From positions 13,625 to 77,624 of the forward strand of contig JBBIND010000009.1 of the NCBI GenBank assembly GCA_037444075.1: a stretch of DNA of 64,000 nt, written 5' to 3'. The stretch's first letter is position 1. The number at the start of each line of letters is the position of its first letter. Under the pieces are notes generated by a model. The model saw only the letters and a list, made by a program, of their open reading frames with translations. It made no database searches and was not told the origin of the DNA. Positions 26,658 through 34,957 of this stretch are shown one piece after another. Source of the stretch: JBBIND01 sp037444075. GTDB taxonomy: Bacteria; Acidobacteriota; Terriglobia; Bryobacterales; Bryobacteraceae. The position numbers and the translations under genes are program-made.

Positions 26658-27626
26658 ATGAAGATGCGCTCTGTTCAGCAATGCGCCGCCGTGCTGGCCG
26701 TGTGCCTGTCGACCGTGGCCTGCTCGCGCCCTGAGAGCAAGTTCCCTTCGCGCGAAATCAAGCTGATCGTGCAAGCTGCTCCCGGCGGCCTTTCCGACAC
26801 CATTTCCCGCGTGACGGCCAGCCTGATGGAGAAGAAACTCGGCGTCCCCGTGGTGTGCGAGAACAAACCCGGCGCTTCCGGCGCGCTGGCGTTCTCCTAC
26901 GTCACTCGGCAGGCGCCGAACGGCTACACCATAGGCCACGGTCCGGTTGAGATCACGACAGTACGTTCGCTGGGCTTCGGCGAAGTCGGTCCTGAAGAGA
27001 TGGACTTGCTTTGTCTTGTGAGCAAGACCCAACCCGTGCTGGCGGTCAAAGTGGACGCGCCCTGGCAAACTTACGCGCAGTTCATTCAGGCGGTGCGCGC
27101 GCGCCCCGGCTACTACGTCGTGGGCAACTCCGGAACCGGCTCCATCTGGCACATCAATGCCATGCTGCTCGAGCGCGACGCGGGTTTGAGGCTCGTCCAC
27201 TGTCCTTTCGCCGGGTCCTCGGGAGCGCTGACTGCCCTGCTGGGAGGGCATGTGGATGCAGTGGTGGCCGGCGTCGGCGAAGTGGGGCCGCACGTCAGGG
27301 CTGGACGCATGAAAGCGCTGCTGGTGTTCGGTCCGGAACGGTCCAGCATCCTCGAGGGGGTGCCCTCCTCAGCCGACGAAAATGCCCCGCCCGGCAACGG
27401 AGCCTGGAGCGGGTTTTACGGGCCGAAGGGCATGCCTGGGGAGATCAAGAAAGTGCTGATGAGCGCCTTGCGAGCGGCTTCTGAAAGCCCCGAGTTCGCG
27501 CGGTTGTGCGAGGAGCGCGGCATGGAGCCGGTGTTTCTTGAAAGCGAACAGTTCCAGGCGTTCGCCCGCGAGCAGGCTGTGTTTTTTGCCGGGACGATTC
27601 CGGGGCTGCTGGAGGGACTACGGTGA
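26658..27626 (+). CDS. tctC: Tripartite tricarboxylate transporter substrate-binding lipoprotein (TctC/Bug family)
   Basis: 322 residues. The signal ends in a lipobox, LSTVAC, so the mature protein is a lipoprotein. Bug-family markers are KLIVQAAPGGLSDTISR, ENKPGASGALA and the GNSGTGSIWHI stretch. It should capture an organic acid outside the inner membrane and deliver it to TctBA encoded next. The ligand cannot be deduced. It overlaps the tctB start (GTGA). Confidence 0.92.
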   Translation: MKMRSVQQCAAVLAVCLSTVACSRPESKFPSREIKLIVQAAPGGLSDTISRVTASLMEKKLGVPVVCENKPGASGALAFSYVTRQAPNGYTIGHGPVEITTVRSLGFGEVGPEEMDLLCLVSKTQPVLAVKVDAPWQTYAQFIQAVRARPGYYVVGNSGTGSIWHINAMLLERDAGLRLVHCPFAGSSGALTALLGGHVDAVVAGVGEVGPHVRAGRMKALLVFGPERSSILEGVPSSADENAPPGNGAWSGFYGPKGMPGEIKKVLMSALRAASESPEFARLCEERGMEPVFLESEQFQAFAREQAVFFAGTIPGLLEGLR

Positions 27627-28045
27627 ACCGGAACGACGTGGCGATAGGCGGAATCTTCGCCACGCTCGGGCTTTCCCTGGTGATTTCCGGCGCCCGGTTC
27701 CCGGAGGGCGTGGGCCGGTTGCCCGGCGCGGGCTTCTTCCCGATGACAGTTGGAGTCGCGGCAACCTTGCTGGCGGTGGGTCTGTTAGTGACGGCCTTTA
27801 GCTCCGCGGTTTCTGTCAGGCCGCCTCTTCACAACCTTCGGACATTGCTTATGGCGGGAGGGCTCACGGCAGCGTATCTGCTGTTGTGGGGGTATTTCGG
27901 CTTTGCCCTCAGGACCATCGTCTTCATGGTCCTCTTCCTTCGCTTGCTGGGCGAGCGGTGGCGGAACAGCGTCGCCGTGAGTGCCGCGGTGACAGCCGCC
28001 GTCGTCCTGGCCTTTCAGTACGGATTGAAAATCCACTTACAGTAA
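27623..28045 (+). CDS. tctB: Tripartite tricarboxylate transporter small membrane subunit
   Basis: 140 residues with four membrane segments (about 7-26, 38-60, 73-93 and 113-134). GTG start overlaps the tctC stop. An early GARFPEGVGRLPGAGFFP loop is typical of TctB. It forms the membrane complex with TctA. Confidence 0.9.
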   Translation: MNRNDVAIGGIFATLGLSLVISGARFPEGVGRLPGAGFFPMTVGVAATLLAVGLLVTAFSSAVSVRPPLHNLRTLLMAGGLTAAYLLLWGYFGFALRTIVFMVLFLRLLGERWRNSVAVSAAVTAAVVLAFQYGLKIHLQ

Positions 28046-28048
28046 CCA

Positions 28049-29527
28049 ATGGGTGCCGACATCATCGCCGGACTGACCGCCATCCTCCAGTGGGATGTGC
28101 TCCTGTTTCTGGTCATCGGAGTGGCCTTGGGAGCGGTATTCGGAGCGTTGCCCGGCTTGACTGCCACCATGGGCGTGGCCGTGCTCACTCCGTTGACCTT
28201 CTGGGTCTCCACGGAAAAGGGCATGGCCATGTTGCTGGGGATATACTGCGGAGCCATCCCAGCCGGTGGCATACCAGCAATTCTGATCAACATCCCGGGC
28301 ACGCCTGCTTCCATTGCGTCATCCTGGGACGGCTATCCGTTATCCCGGCAGGGCAAAGCAGGGCTGGCGCTGGGCATCAACGCCATCTCATCCATGACAG
28401 GGCAACTGGCCAGCATCTTCTTTCTGGCTGTTGCGGCTTTCCCCATCGCGTCGTTTGGGCTGCGGTTTGGGCCGGCGGAGTATTTCGGCCTGGCGTTGTT
28501 CGGCATCAGCCTGATGGCGGGCGTCTCCACCGGAAACGTATTGAAGGGGATGCTGGCAGGCATGCTCGGACTGGCGTTGTCCTCGGTCGGGCTGGACCCC
28601 ATGACCGCCTACCCCCGCTTTACGTTTGGCATGCCGGATTTCCTGGACGGGATTGCTTTCGTCCCTGTGATGATCGGGCTGTTCGGGCTTGGTGAGGTGT
28701 TCTCTCAAATGACCGAACGCCGGGCGGCGGGCAAAGGCGGTCCAATCGCCTTGGGCCGCATCTGGCCGCGCAAAGACGAGTGGAAGAGGATGGGTGTGCC
28801 CGGGGTGATGGGCAGCGGGTTGGGCACTTTCGTCGGAGCCATCCCCGCCGCGGGCGGAGACATTGCCTCGGTGATTGCCTGGGAACAGACCCGCAAGATG
28901 TCCCGCCGCAAGGAAGAGTTCGGCAAAGGGTCGGTGGAGGGCCTGACCGCATCCTGCGGCGCCTGCAATGCTGCGATTGGCGGCGCCATGACCACCATGC
29001 TCACGCTGGGCATCCCCGGCGATGCGCCTTCCGCCGTGCTGATAGGGGCCCTGTTGATTCACGGCATTCAGCCTGGCCCGCTCCTGTTCCGGGACCACCA
29101 GTCGCTGGTGTTCTCCATCATCTTCCTGATGGCGTTCGCCGCCGTGCTGATCGCGGTGGTGGGTCTCTTAGGCGCACGGCCGCTGGTGAGAGCATTGCGT
29201 GTTCCGGACCGCTATTTGTGGGCTGGCATCATCCTCATGGGCGTGGTGGGTTCCTTCGCCCTCAACAACACGGTCATCGACGTGTGGGTGATGTTCGCCG
29301 CCGGCATCCTGGGCTTCGCCTGCCGCCGGGCAGGCATCCCGCTCGGACCGCTCGTCTTGGGTCTCATCCTGGGGCCGATGATGGAGGCCAACCTCCGGCG
29401 CGCCCTGATTCTCAGCCGTGGGGAGTGGATGGAGGTTCTGACCAGGCCCATCGTGGCGTCCTTCCTGCTGGCCACGCTGGCTTCACTTCTATGGCCGCTG
29501 TTGAAGCGATTCAAGCGCGCCGGCTAA
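28049..29527 (+). CDS. tctA: Tripartite tricarboxylate transporter large membrane subunit
   Basis: 492 residues with about twelve membrane segments. Family motifs include GALPGLTATMGVAVLTPLTF near residue 35, IPAGGIPAILINIPGTPAS and MTTMLTLGIPGDAPSAVLIG. It completes the tctC-B-A set in the usual order. The nuo cluster begins 109 bases downstream with its own promoter-like sequence. Confidence 0.95.
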   Translation: MGADIIAGLTAILQWDVLLFLVIGVALGAVFGALPGLTATMGVAVLTPLTFWVSTEKGMAMLLGIYCGAIPAGGIPAILINIPGTPASIASSWDGYPLSRQGKAGLALGINAISSMTGQLASIFFLAVAAFPIASFGLRFGPAEYFGLALFGISLMAGVSTGNVLKGMLAGMLGLALSSVGLDPMTAYPRFTFGMPDFLDGIAFVPVMIGLFGLGEVFSQMTERRAAGKGGPIALGRIWPRKDEWKRMGVPGVMGSGLGTFVGAIPAAGGDIASVIAWEQTRKMSRRKEEFGKGSVEGLTASCGACNAAIGGAMTTMLTLGIPGDAPSAVLIGALLIHGIQPGPLLFRDHQSLVFSIIFLMAFAAVLIAVVGLLGARPLVRALRVPDRYLWAGIILMGVVGSFALNNTVIDVWVMFAAGILGFACRRAGIPLGPLVLGLILGPMMEANLRRALILSRGEWMEVLTRPIVASFLLATLASLLWPLLKRFKRAG

Positions 29528-29548
29528 GCCCAAACCGGCCCCGGGACC

Positions 29549-29574
29549 GAGTCATCGCGTTGAGTCATCGCGTT
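29549..29574 (+). repeat. Two tandem 13-base copies upstream of the nuo promoter
   Basis: GAGTCATCGCGTT occurs twice head to tail (29549-29561 and 29562-29574), ending three bases before a consensus TTGACA. The position suits an activator site, but it could equally be a local duplication. Confidence 0.6.
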
Positions 29575-29577
29575 GAT

Positions 29578-29607
29578 TTGACACTGTGTTTTTCGCTGTT
29601 GTAAGGT
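29578..29607 (+). promoter_or_regulatory. Candidate promoter for the nuo cluster
   Basis: Perfect -35 TTGACA at 29578-29583, then 18 bases to TAAGGT at 29602-29607 as a weak -10. The start would be about 23 nt before the nuoC ATG. Confidence 0.4.
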
Positions 29608-29636
29608 TGTAGTTCCTCTCTCCTTGTGTAGCGTCC

Positions 29637-30227
29637 ATGGCTGAAGAGCAGAAACCCGCAACTCCGCCCAAACCCCCGACTCCTGCCCCTGCTGCACCCA
29701 AAGCAGCGCCACCGCCACCGCCGTCACCGACTCCGTGGGAGAGCGACCTGACCCGCAGCCTGGCTGAGAAGTTTGGGGATCGCATCACGGATTTTCTGAC
29801 CTACGCAGGCCAGCCGTACCTGGTCGCGGCGCCGGATGCCCTTTTTGGCATCGTGGAGTACCTCAAACTTGAGGCCGATTTTGACTACCTGGTGGACGTC
29901 ACCGCCGCGGATTACCCGGCCCGGGCGGAGCGCTTCGACCTGGTGTACATCCTCTACAGCTTCACCCGCAATGAGCGCATCCGCCTGAAGGCCAGCGTCG
30001 CGGAAGGCTATCAACCCGCCAGCCTGGCGCCTGTTCACCTGACGGCCAACTGGCTCGAGCGGGAAGTCTACGACATGTTCGGCATCGAATTCGCCGGCCA
30101 CCCCGACATGCGCCGGATTCTGATGCCGGAAGACTGGGAAGGTTATCCCCTACGTAAGGACTACAGCATCCTCAAGATGGACGAGCGGTGGGTGAAGGAG
30201 AATCTTCAGATTGACAGCGCACAGTAA
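29637..30227 (+). CDS. nuoC: NADH-quinone oxidoreductase subunit C
   Basis: 196 residues. A low-complexity Pro/Ala extension (about residues 5-34) precedes the 30-kDa subunit domain. The domain carries FDYLVDVTAADYP, ERFDLVYILYS, and the conserved WLEREVYDMFGIEFAGHPDMRRILMP... region ending GYPLRKDY. It is part of the peripheral arm next to NuoD. It is the first gene of the cluster; nuoA and nuoB, normally just upstream, are absent. The 3' end overlaps nuoD by 17 bases. No Shine-Dalgarno is visible at its ATG. Confidence 0.95.
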   Translation: MAEEQKPATPPKPPTPAPAAPKAAPPPPPSPTPWESDLTRSLAEKFGDRITDFLTYAGQPYLVAAPDALFGIVEYLKLEADFDYLVDVTAADYPARAERFDLVYILYSFTRNERIRLKASVAEGYQPASLAPVHLTANWLEREVYDMFGIEFAGHPDMRRILMPEDWEGYPLRKDYSILKMDERWVKENLQIDSAQ

Positions 30228-31344
30228 CCCTCTCCCAGATTCCACTTTCCTCGACTCCTCCGAACTGGTCCTCAACATGGGCCCGCAGCACCCGTCCACG
30301 CACGGCGTGCTGCGCGTGATCCTCAAACTGGACGGCGAGAAGATCATCGGCACGGACTGTGTCATCGGGTACCTGCACCGCGGCGTCGAAAAGATTGCGG
30401 AGAACCGTACCTACGCCATGTTCGCCCCCTACGTGGACCGCATGGACTACGTAGCCGCGGTCTCCAACGGCTTGGGCTACTGCCTGGCGGTGGAAAAACT
30501 GCTCCACTTGGAAGCTCCTCCGCGCGCGCAGGTGGTGCGCGTGATCATGACGGAGCTGCAGCGCATCGCAAGCCATCTGCTGTGGCTGGGCACGCATGCG
30601 TTGGACGTCGGCGCTCTTACCCCGCTGTTTTATGTCATGCGGGAACGCGAGGAGATCATGAAGATCTTCGAGGACTACTGCGGCGCCCGGCTGACCACGC
30701 ACGCTTTCCGCATCGGTGGCTTGCAGTATGAGGTCCACGAAGGTTTGGAGCGGCAGGTAAAACAGTTTTGCGGCATGTTCCTGCCCAAGTTGGACGAGTA
30801 CGAGGAACTCCTCACCCAGAACCGTATGTGGGTGGCGCGCCTCACCAACGTGGGCGTGCTCAACGCGGAGCAATGCAAACAGTACGGCGTTACCGGACCC
30901 ATGCTGCGCGCGGCGGGCGTCGAGTGGGACCTGCGCAAAGCGCAGCCGTATTCCGGCTACGAGAAATACGAGTTCGACATTCCGACCAGGCAGAACGGCG
31001 ACACCTACGATCGCTATATCGTGCGCATGCAGGAGATGCGGCAGTCCGTACGCATCCTCAGGCAGGCGGTGGAGGACATTCCGGCCGGCCCCATCATGGG
31101 CAAAGTCCCCAAGGTGATCAAGCCGCCCGCCGGCGAGGTGTACGTTTCCATTGAGGCGCCCAAGGGCGAACTGGGCTATTACATTGTGAGCGACGGCTCC
31201 ACGCAGCCCTACCGGTTGCGCGTACGCCCGCCTTCCTACGTGAACTTGCAGTCCCTGGACTGTATGGCACGAGGCGCGCTGATTGCCGACATCGTGGCCA
31301 TTATCGGTACCATAGATATAGTGCTCGGTGAGATCGATCGCTAG
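30211..31344 (+). CDS. nuoD: NADH-quinone oxidoreductase subunit D (49-kDa)
   Basis: 377 residues. The start is a TTG at 30211, inside nuoC, with GGAG about ten bases upstream; no ATG precedes the conserved NMGPQHPSTHGVLR. Other markers are GYLHRGVEKIAE, the quinone-site histidine/tyrosine region, and the C-terminal LGEIDR. It forms the quinone-binding cavity with NuoB and NuoH. NuoB is not encoded here. Confidence 0.95.
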   Translation: MTAHSNPLPDSTFLDSSELVLNMGPQHPSTHGVLRVILKLDGEKIIGTDCVIGYLHRGVEKIAENRTYAMFAPYVDRMDYVAAVSNGLGYCLAVEKLLHLEAPPRAQVVRVIMTELQRIASHLLWLGTHALDVGALTPLFYVMREREEIMKIFEDYCGARLTTHAFRIGGLQYEVHEGLERQVKQFCGMFLPKLDEYEELLTQNRMWVARLTNVGVLNAEQCKQYGVTGPMLRAAGVEWDLRKAQPYSGYEKYEFDIPTRQNGDTYDRYIVRMQEMRQSVRILRQAVEDIPAGPIMGKVPKVIKPPAGEVYVSIEAPKGELGYYIVSDGSTQPYRLRVRPPSYVNLQSLDCMARGALIADIVAIIGTIDIVLGEIDR

Positions 31345-31375
31345 GACCGAACAGAAAGATGTACAAGGAGTTTTA

Positions 31376-31831
31376 ATGCGGAGACTGCTGAGGAAGATCT
31401 TCCTCATAGACCTTCTCGAGGGTCTGTGGGTCACTTTCCGCAACCAGCACCCGAAGCACATCTGCACGGAGCAGTACCCCGCCGAGCGGCCGCAGATGGC
31501 CGAGCGCTACCGTGGGGCGCCCCGCCTCAACAACCACCCGGAGACCGGCGAAACGCTTTGTATTGCCTGCAACCTGTGCGCCGTTGCCTGCCCGGAGAAC
31601 CTGATTGTAGTCGGCAGCGAGCGGAATGAGCAGACACGCCGCAAGGAACTGACGACGTTTACTTACGACACGTCCCGCTGCATGTTCTGCGGCTTGTGCG
31701 AAGACGCCTGCCCGGTGGACGCTTTGGAACTCACGCAGGATTTCGAATTGGCGGGCTTCTCGCGGGAAGGCATGATTTGGGACCGGCAGATGCTGGAAGA
31801 GGGCCCCAAGCCGACGCGTTACAAATTCTGA
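31376..31831 (+). CDS. nuoI: NADH-quinone oxidoreductase subunit I (2x[4Fe-4S] ferredoxin)
   Basis: 151 residues from the ATG at 31376 with AAGGAG five bases upstream. Two complete cluster motifs, CIACNLCAVACP (about 62-73) and CMFCGLCEDACP (about 102-113), bind the tetranuclear clusters N6a and N6b. It connects the peripheral arm to the quinone site. In most operons nuoH comes between nuoG/D and nuoI; here nuoH has moved to the end. Confidence 0.96.
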   Translation: MRRLLRKIFLIDLLEGLWVTFRNQHPKHICTEQYPAERPQMAERYRGAPRLNNHPETGETLCIACNLCAVACPENLIVVGSERNEQTRRKELTTFTYDTSRCMFCGLCEDACPVDALELTQDFELAGFSREGMIWDRQMLEEGPKPTRYKF

Positions 31832-31872
31832 ATGGACAGCGGATAACCGGCGACTGAAATCTGGTAGCACCC

Positions 31873-32382
31873 ATGTTGGACACGTTCTTCTTCTACGCGT
31901 TTGCGCTGATGACCCTGGGCGGGGGCGTTCTCACGATCACCCGGCGCAGCCCCGTCCACGCAGCCATTGCGCTGGTGGTCAGCCTGCTCGGCGTGGCGGG
32001 ACTCTTCCTGCTGCAACAGGCCGAGTTCCTCTTTGCGGTTCAGGTGATCCTGTACGTCGGCGGCATCATGGTGCTGTTCCTGTTCGTCATCATGCTCGTG
32101 AATTTGGATGTCGCCTCCGGTGTGCGTCAATTCCAACGGCAATGGTGGCTGGCCCTGGCGGCCGTGGCGGCTGTCGGCGGCATGGTGATCGCCCTTCTCT
32201 ACAAGGGAATGGACGCTTTCCAGCTCCCGGCTCCTAAGACGGCGGAAACGGCGGCAGCGGGCAACACTGAGCGCCTGGCGGACGTGCTGTTTTCCGAGTA
32301 CCTGCTTCCGTTCGAACTCGTTTCGATTCTGCTGCTGGTGGCCATTGTGGGCTCCGTGCTGATGGCCAAGAAGAGGACCTGA
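31873..32382 (+). CDS. nuoJ: NADH-quinone oxidoreductase subunit J
   Basis: 169 residues with five membrane segments; ND6 family. The conserved FAVQVILYVGGIMVLFLFVIM stretch is near residue 55. It overlaps nuoK by one base (TGATG). It takes part in coupling the quinone site to proton pumping. Confidence 0.94.
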   Translation: MLDTFFFYAFALMTLGGGVLTITRRSPVHAAIALVVSLLGVAGLFLLQQAEFLFAVQVILYVGGIMVLFLFVIMLVNLDVASGVRQFQRQWWLALAAVAAVGGMVIALLYKGMDAFQLPAPKTAETAAAGNTERLADVLFSEYLLPFELVSILLLVAIVGSVLMAKKRT

Positions 32383-32693
32383 TGCTGCACCCCATAACGC
32401 CGACCCATTACCTTGTGTTGAGCGCCGCGCTGCTGCTCATCGGAACGCTCGGGGTCCTGGCCCGCAGGAACATCGTGGTGATCCTGATGTCGATCGAGTT
32501 GATTCTTAATGCCGTCAACATCAACCTGATCGCCTTCTCGCGCCACTTGGGCGACGTGCACGGGCAGGTGTTCGCCCTCTTCGTGATCGCCATTGCGGTG
32601 GCTGAGGCGGCTGTCGGGCTGGGCATCCTGATCGCCTTGTTCCGCAACCGGAAGACAATACTGGCCGACGAGATCGACTTGCTGAAGTGGTGA
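32382..32693 (+). CDS. nuoK: NADH-quinone oxidoreductase subunit K
   Basis: 103 residues, three membrane segments; ND4L family. It has the conserved glutamates in MSIELILNAVN and VAEAAVGLGI. Proton-path subunit between J and N. Confidence 0.95.
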   Translation: MLHPITPTHYLVLSAALLLIGTLGVLARRNIVVILMSIELILNAVNINLIAFSRHLGDVHGQVFALFVIAIAVAEAAVGLGILIALFRNRKTILADEIDLLKW

Positions 32694-32703
32694 GGATGGC
32701 GGC

Positions 32704-34941
32704 ATGGGCATAAATTTCCTGGATTCCATTTGGCTGATCCCGCTGTTCCCGCTCTTCGGCGCGGTGGCCATGCTGCTGCTGGGGCGGCGGCTGGATCCGC
32801 AGGCGCCTTCTTCGGTGGCCATTGCGCCCGATATGGTGGTCTACCCGGATGATCACGGGCATGACTCGGGCGGCTCGCATGCGGCGGACGGGGACCACGG
32901 CAGCCACGCCGATCACGGCCACGGCGATAGCCACGGACAAGGACACGGTGGGCACGCGCATGGCGCGGCATCGCGCATCCTCGTCAGCCTGTTGTGTCCC
33001 GGCATGGTGCTGCTATCGCTGATCTTCAGCATCGGCGCGGTGATCCAATTGGCCGGCAAAGCGGAAAAGGTCCATCAGGTGATTCAGTTCACCTGGCTCC
33101 CGGGCCTCCCGTTCCAATTGCAGGACGGCGTGCTGGGCCGGTTCGGCGCGGACTGGGGCTTTCTGCTGGACCCGTTGAGTTCCGTCATGATCCTGGTAGT
33201 GACCGGGGTCGGATTCCTCATCCACGTGTATTCGGTTGGCTACATGGGGCACGAGGGAGGCTACTACCGCTTCTTCGGATACCTGAACCTGTTCGTCTTC
33301 TTCATGCTCATGCTGGTGCTGGCCAACAACTACCTGCTGTTGTTCGTCGGCTGGGAAGGCGTGGGCTTGTGCAGCTACCTGCTGATCGGTTTCTACTACC
33401 ACAAGAAGTCCGCCGGTGATGCGGGCAAGAAGGCCTTTATCGTCAATCGGATCGGAGACGCCGGGTTCATCCTGGGCATGCTCCTGATGTTCGGTGTGTT
33501 CGGGACGGTGCGTTTTGTGGACGTCAACCGGATGCTGGGCAGCGGTGAGTTCGCCGCGGAAACAGCCGGATTCGGTGTGTTGAGCGCGATCGCCTTGCTG
33601 CTGTTCATCGGCGCCACGGGCAAGTCGGCTCAGGTGCCGCTATACACTTGGCTTCCCGACGCCATGGAAGGCCCTACGCCCGTCTCCGCGCTGATCCATG
33701 CGGCCACGATGGTGACGGCGGGTGTTTACATGGTGGCCCGTTCGGGCGCTTTGTACGCGATGACGCCGGATGTTTCGCTGATCGTGGCCGGGATAGGGGC
33801 CTTCACGGCGATCCTGGCTGCCTCCATCGCCCTCGTACAGAACGACATCAAGCGCGTTCTGGCCTACTCCACGGTGAGCCAACTGGGCTTCATGTTCATG
33901 GCGGCTGGCGTAGGCGCTTACTGGGTGGCGGTCTTCCATCTCTTCACGCACGCATTCTTCAAAGCGCTGTTGTTCCTCGGCAGCGGCTCGGTGATTCACG
34001 CGCTCAGCGGCGAACAGGACATGCGGCGCATGGGCGCGCTCAAAGACAAGATCCCGGTGACGCATTGGACGATGTTCGTCGGCTCGCTGGCGATTGCGGG
34101 AATTCCCGGGCTGGCCGGATTCTTTTCCAAGGATGAGATCCTGTGGCAGGTGTTCAGCAGCCCGCACGGCTCCAAGATCGTCTATGCAGTGGGCCTGACC
34201 ACCGCCTTCATGACGGCCTTTTACATGTGGCGGCTGATGTTCATGACCTTCTACGGCACTTCGCGCGTGGACCCGGCGGTGGCGCCGCACGTGCACGAAT
34301 CGCCGAGGACCATGACCGTGCCGCTGACCATCCTGGCCGTGGGCAGCGCGCTGGGCGGCTGGATTGGGGTTCCGAAACTGTGGAGCGCCTTCGGGGACAA
34401 CTTCCGTTTGTTCGAGCACTGGCTGGAACCGGTATTCGCCGGCGCCGTGGCCCATTCCGAAGCGGCCCACGCCGACCACGCCGTGGAATGGCTGCTGATG
34501 GGGCTTTCCGTCGCGCTGGCCGTGGCGGCCATTTTGCTGGCGCGCTATCTCTACGTCGTGCGCCCCGCGGCGGCGGACGGCATGGCTCGCTCGAGCGGCC
34601 GGCTGTACACGGTTTTGCAGAACAAGTGGTACGTGGATGAGCTTTACGATTTCCTGTTCGTGAACGGCATGGTGAAAGGCAGCGGGCGCGCCTTCACTGC
34701 CTTTGACAACCGGATTGTGGACGGTGGTGTGAACGGCGCCGGCTGGGTGACACGCCTGGCCGCCGTGATTTCCGGCTGGTGGGACGCCTGGGTGGTGGAC
34801 GGCGCGGTGCGCTTTTCCTCATTCACCGTGAAAGCTTCAAGCTACCCCATGCGGGTTCTTCAGACCGGCTACGTGCAGTATTACGCGCTGGTCGTAGTGC
34901 TGGGCATGGCTGCTGCATTGGCCTATTACCTGGTGCGCTGA
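32704..34941 (+). CDS. nuoL: NADH-quinone oxidoreductase subunit L with a histidine-rich loop
   Basis: 745 residues, ND5 family. The antiporter-like core has the usual WEGVGLCSYLLIGF, LPDAMEGPTPVSALIHAATMV and VQNDIKRVLAYSTVSQLG stretches, and a long C-terminal lateral helix region with the last membrane span at the end. Unusual is an insertion between the first two membrane segments, at about residues 49-87 (bases 32848-32964), with eleven histidines mixed with Gly, Asp and Ser. Most NuoL proteins have a short loop here. It starts ten bases after nuoK. A proton-pumping subunit at the far end of the membrane arm. Confidence 0.95.
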   Translation: MGINFLDSIWLIPLFPLFGAVAMLLLGRRLDPQAPSSVAIAPDMVVYPDDHGHDSGGSHAADGDHGSHADHGHGDSHGQGHGGHAHGAASRILVSLLCPGMVLLSLIFSIGAVIQLAGKAEKVHQVIQFTWLPGLPFQLQDGVLGRFGADWGFLLDPLSSVMILVVTGVGFLIHVYSVGYMGHEGGYYRFFGYLNLFVFFMLMLVLANNYLLLFVGWEGVGLCSYLLIGFYYHKKSAGDAGKKAFIVNRIGDAGFILGMLLMFGVFGTVRFVDVNRMLGSGEFAAETAGFGVLSAIALLLFIGATGKSAQVPLYTWLPDAMEGPTPVSALIHAATMVTAGVYMVARSGALYAMTPDVSLIVAGIGAFTAILAASIALVQNDIKRVLAYSTVSQLGFMFMAAGVGAYWVAVFHLFTHAFFKALLFLGSGSVIHALSGEQDMRRMGALKDKIPVTHWTMFVGSLAIAGIPGLAGFFSKDEILWQVFSSPHGSKIVYAVGLTTAFMTAFYMWRLMFMTFYGTSRVDPAVAPHVHESPRTMTVPLTILAVGSALGGWIGVPKLWSAFGDNFRLFEHWLEPVFAGAVAHSEAAHADHAVEWLLMGLSVALAVAAILLARYLYVVRPAAADGMARSSGRLYTVLQNKWYVDELYDFLFVNGMVKGSGRAFTAFDNRIVDGGVNGAGWVTRLAAVISGWWDAWVVDGAVRFSSFTVKASSYPMRVLQTGYVQYYALVVVLGMAAALAYYLVR

Positions 34942-34957
34942 GTGTTGTGAGCGATTG

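Noticed and set aside
25949..26659. Upstream extension of the GAF-domain frame
   Set aside because: Antisense to the DUF1080 gene, no GAF-like sequence, and the extended -10 box marks the start at 25948.
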